Assembly (NCBI GenBank): GCA_001598975.1
Contig: BBXU01001037.1
Coordinates: forward strand, 1-46,598
DNA length: 46,598 nt
Source: Parachlorella kessleri
Lineage: Eukaryota; Chlorophyta; Trebouxiophyceae; Chlorellales; Chlorellaceae
Direction of reading: 5' to 3'
Positions 1-11,500 of the stretch are shown one piece after another; within the stretch, counting starts at the first letter, position 1, and each line of letters begins with the position of its first letter. Under the pieces are notes generated by a model. It saw only the letters and a list, made by a program, of their open reading frames with translations, was not told the origin of the DNA and made no database searches. Made by a program: the position numbers and the translations under genes.

Positions 1-66
1 GCTCCTACCAGCCGCGCCGTAGCCAGCCGGTTGGTCCTCACAACCCCAGTACTGCTCTGGCTGCAG

Positions 67-192
67 GCTGTGTACCCGCGCGCCTACCAGCTGCACTCCA
101 GCGACTCCATCCTGCCGGGGGGCTTTGAGGGAGACGCTGTGAGGCGCCAGGCCCGCCAGGCCGACGTGGGGTCCGGCATCGGACCCTACTAG
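67..192 (+). CDS. Terminal exon of an unidentified gene (5' part outside window)
   Basis: After a CTGCAG acceptor at 61-66 there is an open frame of 42 codons ending in TAG at 190-192. The peptide runs from AVYPRAYQLHSSDS to RQADVGSGIGPY. The reading is supported because the last ten codons and the stop recur twice downstream (248-278 and 376-406) with substitutions that mostly keep the same residues. I do not recognise the family. It is hydrophilic and has no visible motif. Everything upstream lies outside the window, so neither length nor function can be judged. The alternative is that this is non-coding repeat sequence. Confidence 0.4.
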   Translation, partial: AVYPRAYQLHSSDSILPGGFEGDAVRRQARQADVGSGIGPY

Positions 193-406
193 ATTCCACC
201 CCTGGTAGGGTCTTTCAGGGGTTGGGTTATCATGAGCCCAGCAGGCGGACGTGGGGTCCGGCATTGGACCCTACTAGACCCCAGGTCCAGCGGGGTGCTT
301 TGTCAGTTAGGTCTTGATGGGGTTTTTGCTTAGGGTGCTCAAAGGGTTGTTGCTCGCCGCCAAGTCCGGGAGGCCGATGTGGGGTCCGGCGTCGGATCCT
401 ATTAGA
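163..406 (+). repeat. Three copies of a 31-base exon-end repeat
   Basis: Copies at 163-193, 248-278 and 376-406 share the core gacgtggggtccggc and a TAG (190-192 in the first). Spacings are 85 and 128 bases. Similarity between copies one and three extends further right (tccacc-tggta-gggtctt). The first copy is the coding 3' end of the terminal exon; the others lie in what should be the 3' untranslated region or flank. Confidence 0.85.
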
Positions 407-2078
407 TACTCCACCTGGTATGGGTCTTCTAAGGGCTGTCATCAGCCGCAAGCCCGACAGGCGAAAGATGTAGACGATCCCCACTAGTGCTGGGGAGGCG
501 TCGGGAGTGCGAGCGGGGTGCAGGGTGAAGGCAGATGGTGCAGCAGACAGATGCTGCACCTGGCAGGGTGGCCGTGCGGCACTCCTGGTGTGGCAAGGTT
601 GCCGGCGAACTGCCAGGGACGGATGGATGGCAGGCAGGCATGGTGCGGAACGCAGTGGCAGGGCAGGGCAGGGCAGGTAGGCAGGCAGGCATGGCGTGGA
701 ACGCATTAATAGGGCAGGCAGGCGGGGCTGGTTATCCTCCTTGGGAAAGCCCCACGGGGCTAGGCCCTCTTCCAGCCACAGAGTGATCCTCTGGAGGGGA
801 TCCCCTTTCTTTCCCAGGCAGGGCAGCGCAGGCAAGCGTGGCCTGGGGAGCATGGTTGATGCCTTGCGAGGTGACAGTGTCATGACTGATCAGGTATGTG
901 CATGGCTGCCAGGCAACTGGGGATGTAGCTGCGCTCCTATGGCGTGTGTTGATGCATTTCCGTTTGAGGACTCCGAGTCTTTGCTTGCTGCCTTGCAACA
1001 CCCTGGTTTGGGCGCTGCTCCCTTGTTGTTACTAGCGATGTGTTCTTAATGTATGGTGGCTGGTCGTGGTATGTGTAAGGGTGGCAGGAACTGCGAACAG
1101 AGATAGGGGCGGGCTGTACTGACAGGGCTGGATGCAGGTATGCTCTTGCCTGGGTTCTGACCCAGCTTGTTACGCTAATGGAGCATGTTGCCATGCTGGT
1201 CGGAAGGTGCTCAGTGGTTCATAGCCACGAGGGCCGGTAAGGCGCAACAGTGGTGCCAGGCATGCTGATGTGTGATGCTTGCAACAGTGACTGTGCCTGC
1301 ATTATCCAACCGGTACCCTCTGTGGACTTCCTGGGCTCAAATACCTGTATGCATATGCCCTTGAAAAAGAGCATCGTACGAGTAGGCATTGTATCTTGCA
1401 TATCGTTGCATGGAAATGGTCTTACACTCAGGGCACTGTCTTTTGCGTACTTGTTGTACTCTTGCTTTGTACCGGGGATGTATTGCGGTATGACATCGCT
1501 TCATCTCTCCGGCCAGATGTACATGACTTGCAACATTGCGAAGCCTGCTCCTGGTTGCTTGAATACGATTCAAAGCACTGCCACAAGTGCAGCGCCCTCA
1601 GAGAGATAGGTAGAGAAAGAGGGGTAAGAAAGAAGACTGTTTAATAATGGTCTATACCATTAGGGAGGTGCAAGGGTAGATTGAACACGGCCCCACCCAT
1701 CTAATGCAGACACCACTGCGTCATGCAGTGCACCTGGAATTGGGACGTCCTAATTGACGTACGGATGGAAAAGCATGCAAGGGATATACCAACTGGTCAG
1801 AACAAAAAGGGAGGCAAGCCCATTAATGCCCAATATAGCCTCAAGTCACCCAAGGGCCTTCCAACACACTACCCATCCTGCAAGCTAAAAGTACTTGGAG
1901 GCTCGGTAAGAGAGGATGTCAATACTCCAGAGGTCACGCCAGCAGGAAGACTCCACCAGTAGCCCTGAAAGTGCCGGAGAAAATACCGAGACAGCTCCCT
2001 GGTGCACCTAGGAGACCTGAAAAGCCAGAGAGCCCGAGAGAGTAAAGAGTGGTCACCCGCCGCCGGAAGTGTCCAAGG
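407..2078. other. Stretch with no gene that I can support
   Basis: I see no convincing exon chain. The region holds a GCAGG-rich low-complexity patch (about 629-722) with an imperfect direct repeat: 629-654 and 680-705 share a 26-base segment at a spacing of 51. Short open frames around 1250-1644 have no recognisable motif or signal peptide. Part of the right side is probably the 3' untranslated region of the minus-strand gene that ends at 2079; a TGTAA, the usual green-algal polyadenylation signal, occurs on the minus strand at 1426-1422, which would imply a long 3' end. Confidence 0.5.
629..705 (+). repeat. Imperfect 26-base direct repeat in GCAGG-rich patch
   Basis: The segments 629-654 and 680-705 match except for two substitutions (gtgcgg versus gcgtgg). 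They are separated by runs of gggca/ggcag, so replication slippage is the simple explanation. No function is inferred. Confidence 0.75.
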
Positions 2079-4404
2079 CTAGAAGCACACTCCCCCAGAA
2101 CAGCTCTGCCCGATCTGGCAGCTCCAGCCGCACGAGCCGCAGTTGTAGCGGTCCAGCAAGATGTTGGCGCACGTGGTGCCACACTTCCGCTCCCCTGCAA
2201 GCGCCCACGTACACACATGGCCCAACGGTTATCCTTTCAGCTGAGGGGCACTCCTGTCAGTACGCTCTCGCCACGCATGCACCTGAGGAAGAGGAAGGCC
2301 CCCAGGCAGGACACAGCACTCCGTCGGCGTGCATCCAGGACGTGCCACGAGCAACGAGCACAACACCCAGCACAGCACAGCACAGCACAGCACAGGGGCG
2401 CACGCAGTCCTGGGCTTGAGCGGAAGCCTCATCGCATAAGACTTAGGATTTGTGGGGTCGTCGGTTCCCTGCTCTAGGGAGACCACATACAGCTCGCATA
2501 ACCACATCTGGCCCACAGATGCACTTCTGCTCCCCAAGGTTTTGTAGACAGAATGGCACCAGCTCATCAGCGAGTAAAAGGCGACAATCCAGCAACCCAC
2601 CTACTCCGCAGCTGCATAGGCCACCCAAGCACGTCTGTGGGGCGAAGCACATGTTAGCACAAAACCTGCACAACATAACCACAGAGCGCATGCCTGAGTA
2701 TATGTGGGACCCAGGAAGCACCATCAAGCACAGGAACTCCGTTGTGGGTGCCGGCATAGTATGCGCCACTGTGCAGTACCGCTTGCAGCCCCACGTCCTG
2801 GTGACTCACCCGCAGTTGAACTTGTCGCTCCTGCGCACCAGGACACAAAAGTGGTAGTGGTGAGCTTGCCAATCCATGTCAGGAACAAGCAGCCTTGGCA
2901 AAGGCAATCTGTGAAGGGAGCCTAGGCAGCTACAATGGCGTTACGGCAGGCTGACACAGCTTGTTTCCGAGCGGTGGAGCACTCACTTGACATCGACACA
3001 GCGCCCGCCACAGTTCTTCAAGCCTGCAGCCAATCCCCATGCAGCACATCTGAGTCAACGCGAGCCGTAAGCCGCCAAAGCCTGTACCGAGTGTCTGTAC
3101 CCTTGGTGCAGGAACCTGACTGCACAGACTTATCCTCATGCCCAGGTACTGCATGGGTGCTATTTAAAACCTGGTCCCAACCTGTGCAATGCAATGTGTT
3201 AGAAGTGAAGCTCGCCATCCTACCTTCCGGGCAGTTGCCAGAAGGGGCAGGCGAGCTGCCAGACGGGGCAGGGGACTCCCCTGCTGGGCTGGGAGACTCC
3301 TCAACGGGACTAGGGTTGGGGCTATCGCTGGGCTCGATTGGGCTAGGAGACGCTTCCTCCGGGCTGGGGCTGGGGCTGTCTTCCACCGGGGAGGGAGAGG
3401 GGGACTCAGAGGGGAGGTCCGGGGAGAAGGAGGGGTCGGGGGACTGCTGGACCGCGGTGAGGTTGACGATGCCGCCAGACCAGGCCACGCCATCACCCGC
3501 CATGTAGGCGAATGCAGCTGTGCGGGAGAGGAAGCTGGAGAGCAGGCACGTCTCGGCCGGCAGCGTGGACTCAGTGGCATTGCCGGTGGCATTGCAGTAG
3601 CGGCTCACCGAACACCTGCAGCAGCAGGACGCGTGGGCGTCCACGTCAGTGCAGGATTGGCAAGACAAAGTGTGGCACAGAACAGAAGCCACAGCCTTGT
3701 AGCAGCGGTTCCACCACTGTTGCAGCAGCACAAGCCAGCCACAAGACAACCTACTTGAGCTAGGAGGTGCTGTGTACAACCTAGGACCTTGACAGCAGTG
3801 ATCCACCAGTGTTGCCAGACCACATCAGCTACGGCACAAGCTCGACAAGCCAGGTTAAGTGTGCCCGCAAGCTGGGGCCTTGGGCCTTCAACTAGTTGGA
3901 GTTGGAGCTCACCCAGGCTTCTCAGTATCTGAAGGGCACCAGGTCCAGATAGCACAACCGTCCAGTGCACCACACTTCTCGGCACACGCCTCATCCGAGC
4001 TGGCTGTAGTACTCTTCAGCAGGGCTGTGCCTCGGTAGAAGGTGTTGGGGGCATATGTGAACGTGTCCCAAATGTCACACCCTACAAGAGGGACAGGTGT
4101 CACCCAGTGTCACCACCTCAAACTTTGCTGCTCTGTGCTAACGTCTTCGTTCTCCCCGTCCTGTTCATTTCATGTACACCAACCGGACACTGCATGCTTC
4201 ATCAGTACCAGGGAAAGCCAGAGCAGCAACCGCAGCTCTTGGCATGTCGGCAAACCAGTCAAGGTCCAGCAGCAATGCAAGCAGGCCCCCGAGATAGTCA
4301 TGTTGGGAAACTAGGGTGCTTGGGCACTTACTTGCTACAGGAACCTGGCTGGCGAGGATGAGGGGCAAGAGCCATGCGGAAGAGCGCAACCAGGACGCAG
4401 CCAT
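2079..4404 (-). CDS. Secreted PAN/Apple-like, Ser/Pro-hinge, Stig1-like Cys-rich protein
   Basis: Exons on the minus strand: 4404-4332, 4081-3913, 3615-3224, 3023-2987, 2830-2810, 2665-2605, 2526-2491, 2194-2079 (TAG). All junctions keep phase except the last, where one base or a small exon is unresolved. Predicted about 300 residues. Residues 1-24 are a signal peptide (MAASWLRSSAWLLPLILA). Residues 25-135 resemble a PAN/Apple module, with CGALDGCAIWTWC and later Cys. Residues about 139-208 are SPSP-rich, as in hydroxyproline-rich algal wall proteins. The C-terminus has two Cys repeats of the Stig1 type, CGGRCVDVKSDKFNCGFC and KCGTTCANIL followed by NCGSCG. Such modules occur in extracellular or matrix-binding proteins, so a cell-wall role is inferred; ligand unknown. 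A TATAAAG lies 59 bases upstream of the ATG. Confidence 0.75.
2369..2395 (+). repeat. CAGCA microsatellite in last intron
   Basis: Five consecutive agcac units lie in the intron between the last two predicted exons of the minus-strand Cys-rich gene, close to the one junction whose phase I could not resolve. Confidence 0.85.
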
Positions 4405-4462
4405 GGCGACGCCCTGACTACTTGCGAGAGTGCTGGTTGCGTCTACCTACGTAATAGACAAT

Positions 4463-4469
4463 CTTTATA
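4463..4469 (-). promoter_or_regulatory. TATA box candidate for the PAN/Stig1-like gene
   Basis: The minus strand reads TATAAAG here, 59 bases upstream of the ATG at 4404, with no ATG between. The sequence and distance fit a core promoter with a short leader. No transcription start data support it. Confidence 0.4.
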
Positions 4470-5235
4470 CGGGTGGCGCCCGCTTGTACGCGCTGGAATG
4501 GCACCGTGTCACTACCGCCTGGGTCGTGGGGGTGCCGTACCAAGCCTTATCATCTGCTTTCCATTTGTAGAGTTTGCTCTCACTTCTCGAGCGGTCTTAA
4601 CATCTCAAATTTTGCAGAATCTTTGAACTGGAGCAGTGGGAGGCTGGTATGAGGCTTGCTTGCCTGGGTCCCCAACAGGGCAACTGTATTCAGGACTCTA
4701 CAAATACAAGTGCGTTATAATAGAATGCCAGAATTTGGTGCCAGTAAAGCCCGTGCTACGTGCCTCAGCAGCCCATCCTTGCTCCACCTGACTGTTTGTG
4801 AGCGTCTACCTGGAGGTCTGTGGGGCGGTGCGAGGAGCGCTGCTCTTCCAAAGTAGGTACGGACGCAGCACTGGCACGATGCTTGGACACCGGCAGGGCG
4901 CAACGTCTTGCACGTCACAGCCTCCCCACTGAGCCCAAGGGGTGTAGGTTAACGGATGATAGCATACTTTGGACATGACCACAGGCTGGCTTGGGCGCCA
5001 GTGGACGCAGGCTGACAGACAAGGTAATCACAGCGCTGGCATGCAGATCTAGCAGGATTCCTATGCAATCAGCCAAGATGCAGGCACGGCCAGCCCATCA
5101 GCTTGTCAATACTACTTAGTCGGGGTGATCATGTGAATTCTGTACAGTCGTCGCTGTTGCACCTGTGCAGCCTGCTGCTCTTCAGGAGCTACTGTGCTCC
5201 TCCTGCGCCTCCCAGTACTTGCGAGTGTCAACAGA
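4470..5235. other. Intergenic stretch between two minus-strand secreted-protein genes
   Basis: I see no exon chain, signal peptide or recognisable domain. It should contain the promoter of the gene starting at 4404 and the 3' untranslated region of the gene ending at 5236. Confidence 0.45.
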
Positions 5236-6923
5236 TCAGCTGCCAGGGCGCCAGACCTGCAAGCACGTGTGCAAGCAACACATTGTGCGTGAGGCGAACT
5301 TCGTAGGAAGTCATTTTGTTTTGTGCGAGAGCAATTGACATGGACCCCTCTCATACTAGAGCAATGGAAACCACAGCGAGGGAGGGGCGCACCCGTGACG
5401 CAGCCAGGGCAGACGCAATGCATGAAACCAGCCATGCATGAAACAAGTGACTGCTGATCTGGTAGCAGGAGTGGTACTCTGGATTACGCGATTGCCAACC
5501 CAGAGCAGGAGATTTGAGGTCAATATGAAGTTCCGGACTGCTCCGAGAGACCATTCTGCCCAGCAAGCAACCCACCGTCAGGATGCGACGGGAGGGCTCA
5601 TAACAGTCGGCAGGGATGTTGTTTCTGATCGCCGTCCAGTCGCAGCTTGTGGCCAAGGTCTGCCCAGTCTTGATGGGGCACTCCCAGTTCTTGCCACCAC
5701 TGAAGTAGCTCTGCAAGGCAACCCAAGAGACAGAGCCATGTCACTGCAGCAGCTCCGCAGGAGTGCGTGGCTGTGCGCTTGGGTAGCATGCCCGCTCACC
5801 GCAGGGCCTAGCCATCCTCCTGGGGTGTGCACTGGCTTAGGCAAGCACCACCAGCTCTCGGGGTGGTCACTCTGTCAGCCGGCAACAAGCTTGCCATAGC
5901 CAACAGCGTGCCGCCCTGTCAGCCCCAGCCTTTACTGGCAGTAACACCAGACAACACACTGGAGGTACACCATCTGTGGATGCCACTGGGGGGTGGGTTG
6001 ACAACAGGTTGGTACGCAAGCAATTTCTTGATGTAGATGACGCGGACCAGGTCTGATTCCCTGTGCTGTTAGGCACCAACAAGGGCAGCATGCTTGCCGG
6101 CAAGGCACCCACCGTGTCGAGGTTGCACTTGATCTTGGGGGAAGTGATGATGCTGTTATCGTAGTCACACTTCAGCTGCCCGCCACAGTAGTGGCACCTG
6201 CAAGAAGTAACATTACAGCACTGCAGCTTGTTAAAAGGCCAGGGAGCGGGGCCAAAGCCATGGATGTCATCAAGATCGCCCGTAACTCTCTGCTGTTTGC
6301 ACTGCCTGCTACCATCAACAGATGCACTGTCGCACTGAACTGACGAGCAAAGCCACTGCAACCCTTCCTTATGCCTTGTGCGGCTTGCGCGTAAGGTTCT
6401 TCACAGCCTCTGAACTCACTCAATGTGTTGCTTGTCCCACTGGTTTCCATAGTAGACGAGAGAGTTCTTGCACTCGTCAGGCTGGACCCCCTGTAGACAC
6501 CGAGCTCGTTGCGCAAAGGTTGCAACAACACCGTCAGTTCATAGCCATCATGTGCCTCTCGCGCTACCTGCCAGCCACTAACAAATTAAGAGGGGTGTTC
6601 TACGCAGAAGAGGAGTCTGAAATGCTGTACTACAGCAATGAAGCAGGGCAGGGAGGTTGATGGGAGGCAGCCTGGTGGCACAGCAGGGGCAGCGGAGGTA
6701 GCATGGGCTAGTAAGTGAGTACTCCGCAGTGTATGTGTTCCCCTCCGCCCTGGGGCCAACAAGAGCAGTCAGCATGCAGGAGAGACGGCATAGCATTGAC
6801 GTCGCATACTTGTGACTGGCTGTCCTTCAGGCAGATGCATCAAGGATGGGGCTTGCTCACCTGGGCTGTGGCCCCAGCCAGGGTGCAAGCCAGGACTAAG
6901 AGGAGCAGGAAGGAGCGGTGCAT
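5236..6923 (-). CDS. Small secreted cysteine-rich protein, family unknown
   Basis: Minus-strand exons 6923-6861, 6490-6420, 6197-6113, 5710-5576 and 5256-5236 (TGA) join in one frame to give 124 residues; every junction has GT-AG and matching phase. Residues 1-21 are a clear signal peptide (MHRSFLLLLVLACTLAGATA, then Gln). The mature part of about 100 residues holds eight cysteines: GVQPDECKNSLVYYGNQWDK, CHYCGGQLKC, KIKCNLDT, then KNWECPIKTG, TSCDWTAIRNN and PADCYEPSRR. The even number of Cys suggests disulphide bonds outside the cell. I recognise no family. The last coding exon is only seven codons (VWRPGS, stop), so the 3' end is the least certain part. It lies head-to-tail behind the PAN/Stig1-like gene, also secreted. 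Confidence 0.62.
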
Positions 6924-7600
6924 GGTGGCGGTGGGACCCCTGCAGTGGTGTGTACAGCCTATATTGCAAGCAGCTGGGGTTGTGAGGTTTGGCACCAGGT
7001 TTGGCAGACAACTTGTTGACTCTTAGAAGTCCAGTATGCAAGGTAGGCCCGTCAGGCTCCGTGCTTTGAGTCAAAGGTCAGGTGGAGGTTTAGGCCACAA
7101 GGCAGGCAACATACCCTTGGATTCCTCGACAGCTCTGGCTGCAGCGCCAACAACCTTGTTGGGTGTACCCTTGATTAGAGTCACCGTGACGACGGTCCAA
7201 GGAGTCTGGGTGAATGTGCAATGCTGGATGAGAGGAGGTGTGAAACGCATGCTGACGTGGGATGCATTCTTGGATGGTACAACAAAGAAGAAGCTGAGCG
7301 CATGGCTGAGCCTCTGCAACCTGAGGTTGCTTCGTGTCGCGCTTCCATAAGCTCTTCTGCGAGATAGGAAGATTTACAATAGAGTAGGAGTATCTTCTTT
7401 ACAAACCGTTTGCGACTGTTTTCCAGTCTGCATGCGCCATGGCGCCCCTGCTTTGCCTGGAAGCCATAGCAGGGCACTTGATGGGCCAAGGGTTAACAAG
7501 GCAGGACAGCACGGTTCGTTCTAATAACGCAACGTCGGGGAGGACTGAGCGGCATAACCCAGGGTGCACCACCGTATGTCTCCGGTGAATACGCAGGTTT
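6924..7600. other. Divergent intergenic region, start of the duplicated unit
   Basis: It separates a minus-strand gene (ATG at 6923) from a plus-strand gene (ATG at 7601), so it should carry both promoters. From about 7441 onward it can be aligned with 17566-17731 upstream of the second RING copy (shared gcgcccctgctttgc and gatgcaccaccg-type stretches), marking the left edge of the tandem duplication. No coding exon seen. Confidence 0.5.
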
Positions 7601-8499
7601 ATGATGGCTCTTCCAGCGAAGAAGCTTGGCCTGGTGGCTGTCGCAATCATCGCCTGGCTGCTCGTTCAGCTGCCGGCACACGTCACCCACAAGATTGCTG
7701 AGGAGGTGGCATGGGACCTCGTGTATGCCAAGTATCAGCTGGGGCAACCTCTTACTCTGACTGAGGGACTCGCTCTTCGACACCTGGAGCACACAGATTT
7801 ACCTCGCTACCTTGAGCTGGCGGCAGCCCAGCTGGCCCAGGACAGCTCTGTCTCATACGAACGCGCAACGTCAAGGTCGACTGCTTGCAAGATGGCCCTA
7901 CTAAGAGCGGTCATGGACCAGGGCTGGAGCATGCTCAGCCAGCAGGAGGCTAAGGCCTTTGAACCACAGGTGACGAGGGTGTCTCTGCTGGACAGCGCAC
8001 CGAGGCTGACGTATGGTCCGTCCAGCAAGGATGGCTCAACTAACAATGGCTGGCTCGTACTGATCCTGGGCTTTGTAATATTGTGCGGGTGTATTCCTGG
8101 GCAGTACCTTGAGTTTCTGTTGGCTGGCACACATGTGGTGCTAGGGGGCTCCTATGTGCCCAGGGTGTTGCCCAGTGAGGGGAGGAAGGGGTGGGGGGGA
8201 TTTGGCATAGGAGGACCGCGGAGGGGCAGCCTACATGGTGCATTGAGGGGCACCCAACCCACAAGTTGGATGCTGCGGCACTTCACTGCATCGTCTGAGC
8301 TGGCGAGCAGTGTACGATACGGTACCTCAGGGACGGTTGGCTTTCGAAACAAGAGGTCCCGCCTGACTATGCTGACACATGGTGTTTAGGTGATGGGCCT
8401 CTACCGGCACCTGCTGGCAGCACACATCCTGAAGAAACGGGCGCAGCTTGTTGCGGCCGACCTCGCCATGGACTCTGCTGCCGGGTCCCTGGGGTACAG

Positions 8500-8501
8500 G
8501 C
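8500..8501 (+). other. Non-canonical GC splice donor, exon 2 of left RING copy
   Basis: Exon 2 ends TACAG followed by gcaagt. The downstream acceptor at 8961-8965 keeps frame only if this GC donor is used. The same donor is conserved in the right copy at 18590. Confidence 0.8.
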
Positions 8502-11500
8502 AAGTACACCTCTGTTTCTTTAGGAAAATCAGAAAAGGTGGCAAAATAGTGTTGGTAGGGGGAGCAAGACAGGCAGCTGGCAGGGCTACGAGGCATCTCT
8601 CGGCTACAGGCAGGCTGGGGAGGGCAGCGACCAACCCCCATCCGGCAAAGGGTGATTTTGTGCCCCCATGGACCGGTTCCCTCTCTTCTGCCCCTTCTCA
8701 CCCAAGGGGGAGGGAAGCGGGGTGAAGAGGTTTGAGGAGTGAGGGAGGAGTGTGTAGGGAGTGTGAGAGAGTAAGAGTATGTGTGAGGAAGAAGTGTGCA
8801 GCTGCTGCTGCGGACAGTTGTGTTGGGCACAGTGCTCCCCGTGCCCCAGATGCTACTTCTGGTTCCTAGAAGCGCAAGGGGTCTGGCTGAGGCTGCCTTG
8901 CCCTCCCTGCAAGCTGTAGGGACCCTCACACGGGCAGCCAGTGGGAGCTGCCGATTGCCCTGCAGGTGGTCCGAGTTTACCCAGCTGGTCTACAGGGTGC
9001 AGGAGTTAGGGAAAGATTCTGCGCCCCACGGGAGCACCCAGCAGCGGCTGTGCACGGACGAGTTCAGCGTGCTGCGGCGCCTGTTCGACTCGGGTAGCCA
9101 CCCTGCCTGGCCTGCTGGAGTACTACGATGCCGACCTGCGCGCCGAATGGCTGCAGTCCATGGCGCGCTGGTATCAGCAAAGCGCAGCGCACCGGCTGGC
9201 AGATGCCGGCCAGATGGAGGTTGCGGAGTGGGTGACTGCTGCGGGCCAGCGAGAGGCTGGTGAGTCGGGGGGCTCGGCTAGAAGCAAGGCTCGACCAGCC
9301 AGCCGGCTGTGTGCCGAGTGCAGGCGGCCTTCAAGAACAGACCGGCTACGAAGCGCAACCATACCCAGCCAGCCACCGGGCTGTGACTCTGGGGTGGGCA
9401 GACAGTACATGAGCGTAAATCTGCTGGAGTCCCACCCCATGCCGCACCCAGGTGTGCAGTGAAGGGCAGGGACGGCACTTTTTTTAAAAAGTTGCTCGCC
9501 TAAGTTTGGGCGGTTGCAATTGCTTCTGACGAACCGGGGCCACTCCCTCACCCTTGCCTGTGTGTGCAGTGGGCGCTCCCAGTGAGCTACCAAGCTCCCA
9601 ACTCCATGATGTGGTCCCACCCTTTGGACCTCTATAGCTTTGATGGCTTCCATGGGTGGTAAGTCCCCCGAATATGTCATAGTACTGCTGCCCAGTCACT
9701 GATGATCTGGCTGGTTGTTGGCCCAGCGAGTCGGGCCAATTCTTATGCGTCGAGGGAACATGACTTGCGTGCCATGCAGGGGCGACCCCTGCTGGGTGAT
9801 GTCAGGCGCATGGGTAACCTTCGCCACGTGTGGCTAGGTGTGTCGTTGGGGAGGCACATTGAACGAAGCAGGGCGTGAGGGGGGTTGAGTCCAGCAGCAT
9901 CAAGCAGGGCCTTGCTACATGCCGACTGTCGTGCCTGCTTGCAGGCGGCTGGTGGTGGACTTTAGCGGCGACTGCATGACGGTGGGGCTGCTGCCCGACA
10001 TGCCCCCTCTGCGGGACCACACTCTGGTGGCGATTTACCGCCTGCTTGTGATGGACGAGTATGGAGACAGCCTGGAACCGTCCTGCGAGACAGGTGGGAG
10101 CGATGTCAACCACGAGGCTTGGCATGTGTTGGACTAGGCTGACTGCTCTTTGTATTGCTGGGTCACGCGTCGCGCGGACAAATGCATGTGCGCTGCGCTC
10201 CCCAGCATCACCCGTCTGTAACAACGACATACCGCTGGTATGCTTTCCTCGCTGCTGGGTGTGCTGCTGTCGGCCTGTAGAGAGTGTGGGCAGCTGCAGA
10301 CAGACTACAACTGAGCTGCCACCAGTGCTGGGCGCGGGACATGATGTGCAGCTGGGACTGTTGTGCAGGACAAGTAAGGCATGCATGCAGCACGCCACGG
10401 TACATGTTTCTGGTGGGTGGTGTTGCAGCAGTAAGTTCCACCTTTAGTCCGGCAGCACTGGGCATTGATTATACATATCTCGTACCCTCCCACCACCATC
10501 CCTTTGTACCCCCTCTCACCACCCTGCCCCTTGCAGAGCCGGCGGCGAGGCGGACGCAATTTGTAGAAGCGACCAAGGGCAACCGGCAGCCCATTATGCT
10601 GCCCTGGGAGCAATGTATCCCCTTCCCTCCCGCCAACCCAGAGGCGCTGCCCGCCCGGGGAGAGCTTGTCGTCGTGGCCATCTTGCTAGATATAACCGTG
10701 GCAGCGGCTGCCTGCAAAAAGCAGCATTGCCAGTTGGAGGATATCATGACCCGGCTGCCTACCGTGCACGATCTAGTTATCCGGCCTAACATATACTACC
10801 GCCACGCCCCAAGCGAATTCCTCACAGCTTGGGGGCTGCCACCTGGCAGCCCAGGCTTTGTGCGCAGCGCCACCCTTGACAGCAAGGCGATGCTTGAGGC
10901 CTGGAAATTGGTCAGGGGTGGCCCAGGTCAGCGCACATTCTGGGTCCCTGGGGACCCGCAGCTGCCGCCGCCCCCTCCCTGGGCGCGGGCAGACGGGGAG
11001 GACGGCGCTGAGGATGATGACTCATCCTGCGGCACGGACGGCACCACAGGGGGCAGCGACAGCGAGGAGGGGTGCTACTGTGACGAAGAGTGCGTGGAGG
11101 AGGGGGGCGATGGCAGCGAGTGGTACGAGCCTCCCTTGGAGGAGGTCGCGGAGGCGCCCCGACGCCACCTTACGGATTCAGGTCTGGCAGCAGGGGCGAC
11201 TGATGATGGGGCTGTCCAGCATGACAGCCAGCCGCCCTCCTCCCGGCCCGACCGCGGCCTTGTTGATTTCGCTCCGCGATGCACACCCCCGCGTGTCAAG
11301 GCCTTGTCGGCAGCCAAGGCAGCCACCAGAGAAGCCGCGGGGTGAGACTGGGAGCATAAGTCGGGCTATGTACTGGCTCACCTCCTTGGCATTGATTTTG
11401 GCGAAGCAGCGGGGATGGGGTGGTGCTGGTTGCAGGCTCAAATCCCGCGGCAGCTGCGGGCCTTGCTAGGTGAGCGCAGTGAAGGAAGGGATGCACCATG

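Noticed and set aside
1250..1644. Possible plus-strand gene with several Cys
   Set aside because: No motif, signal peptide or supporting splice chain; the composition is compatible with non-coding DNA.
3189..3758. Long plus-strand open frame over the Ser/Pro-rich exon
   Set aside because: It is the shadow of a GC-rich, low-complexity minus-strand exon whose splice phases fit a signal-peptide-bearing gene.
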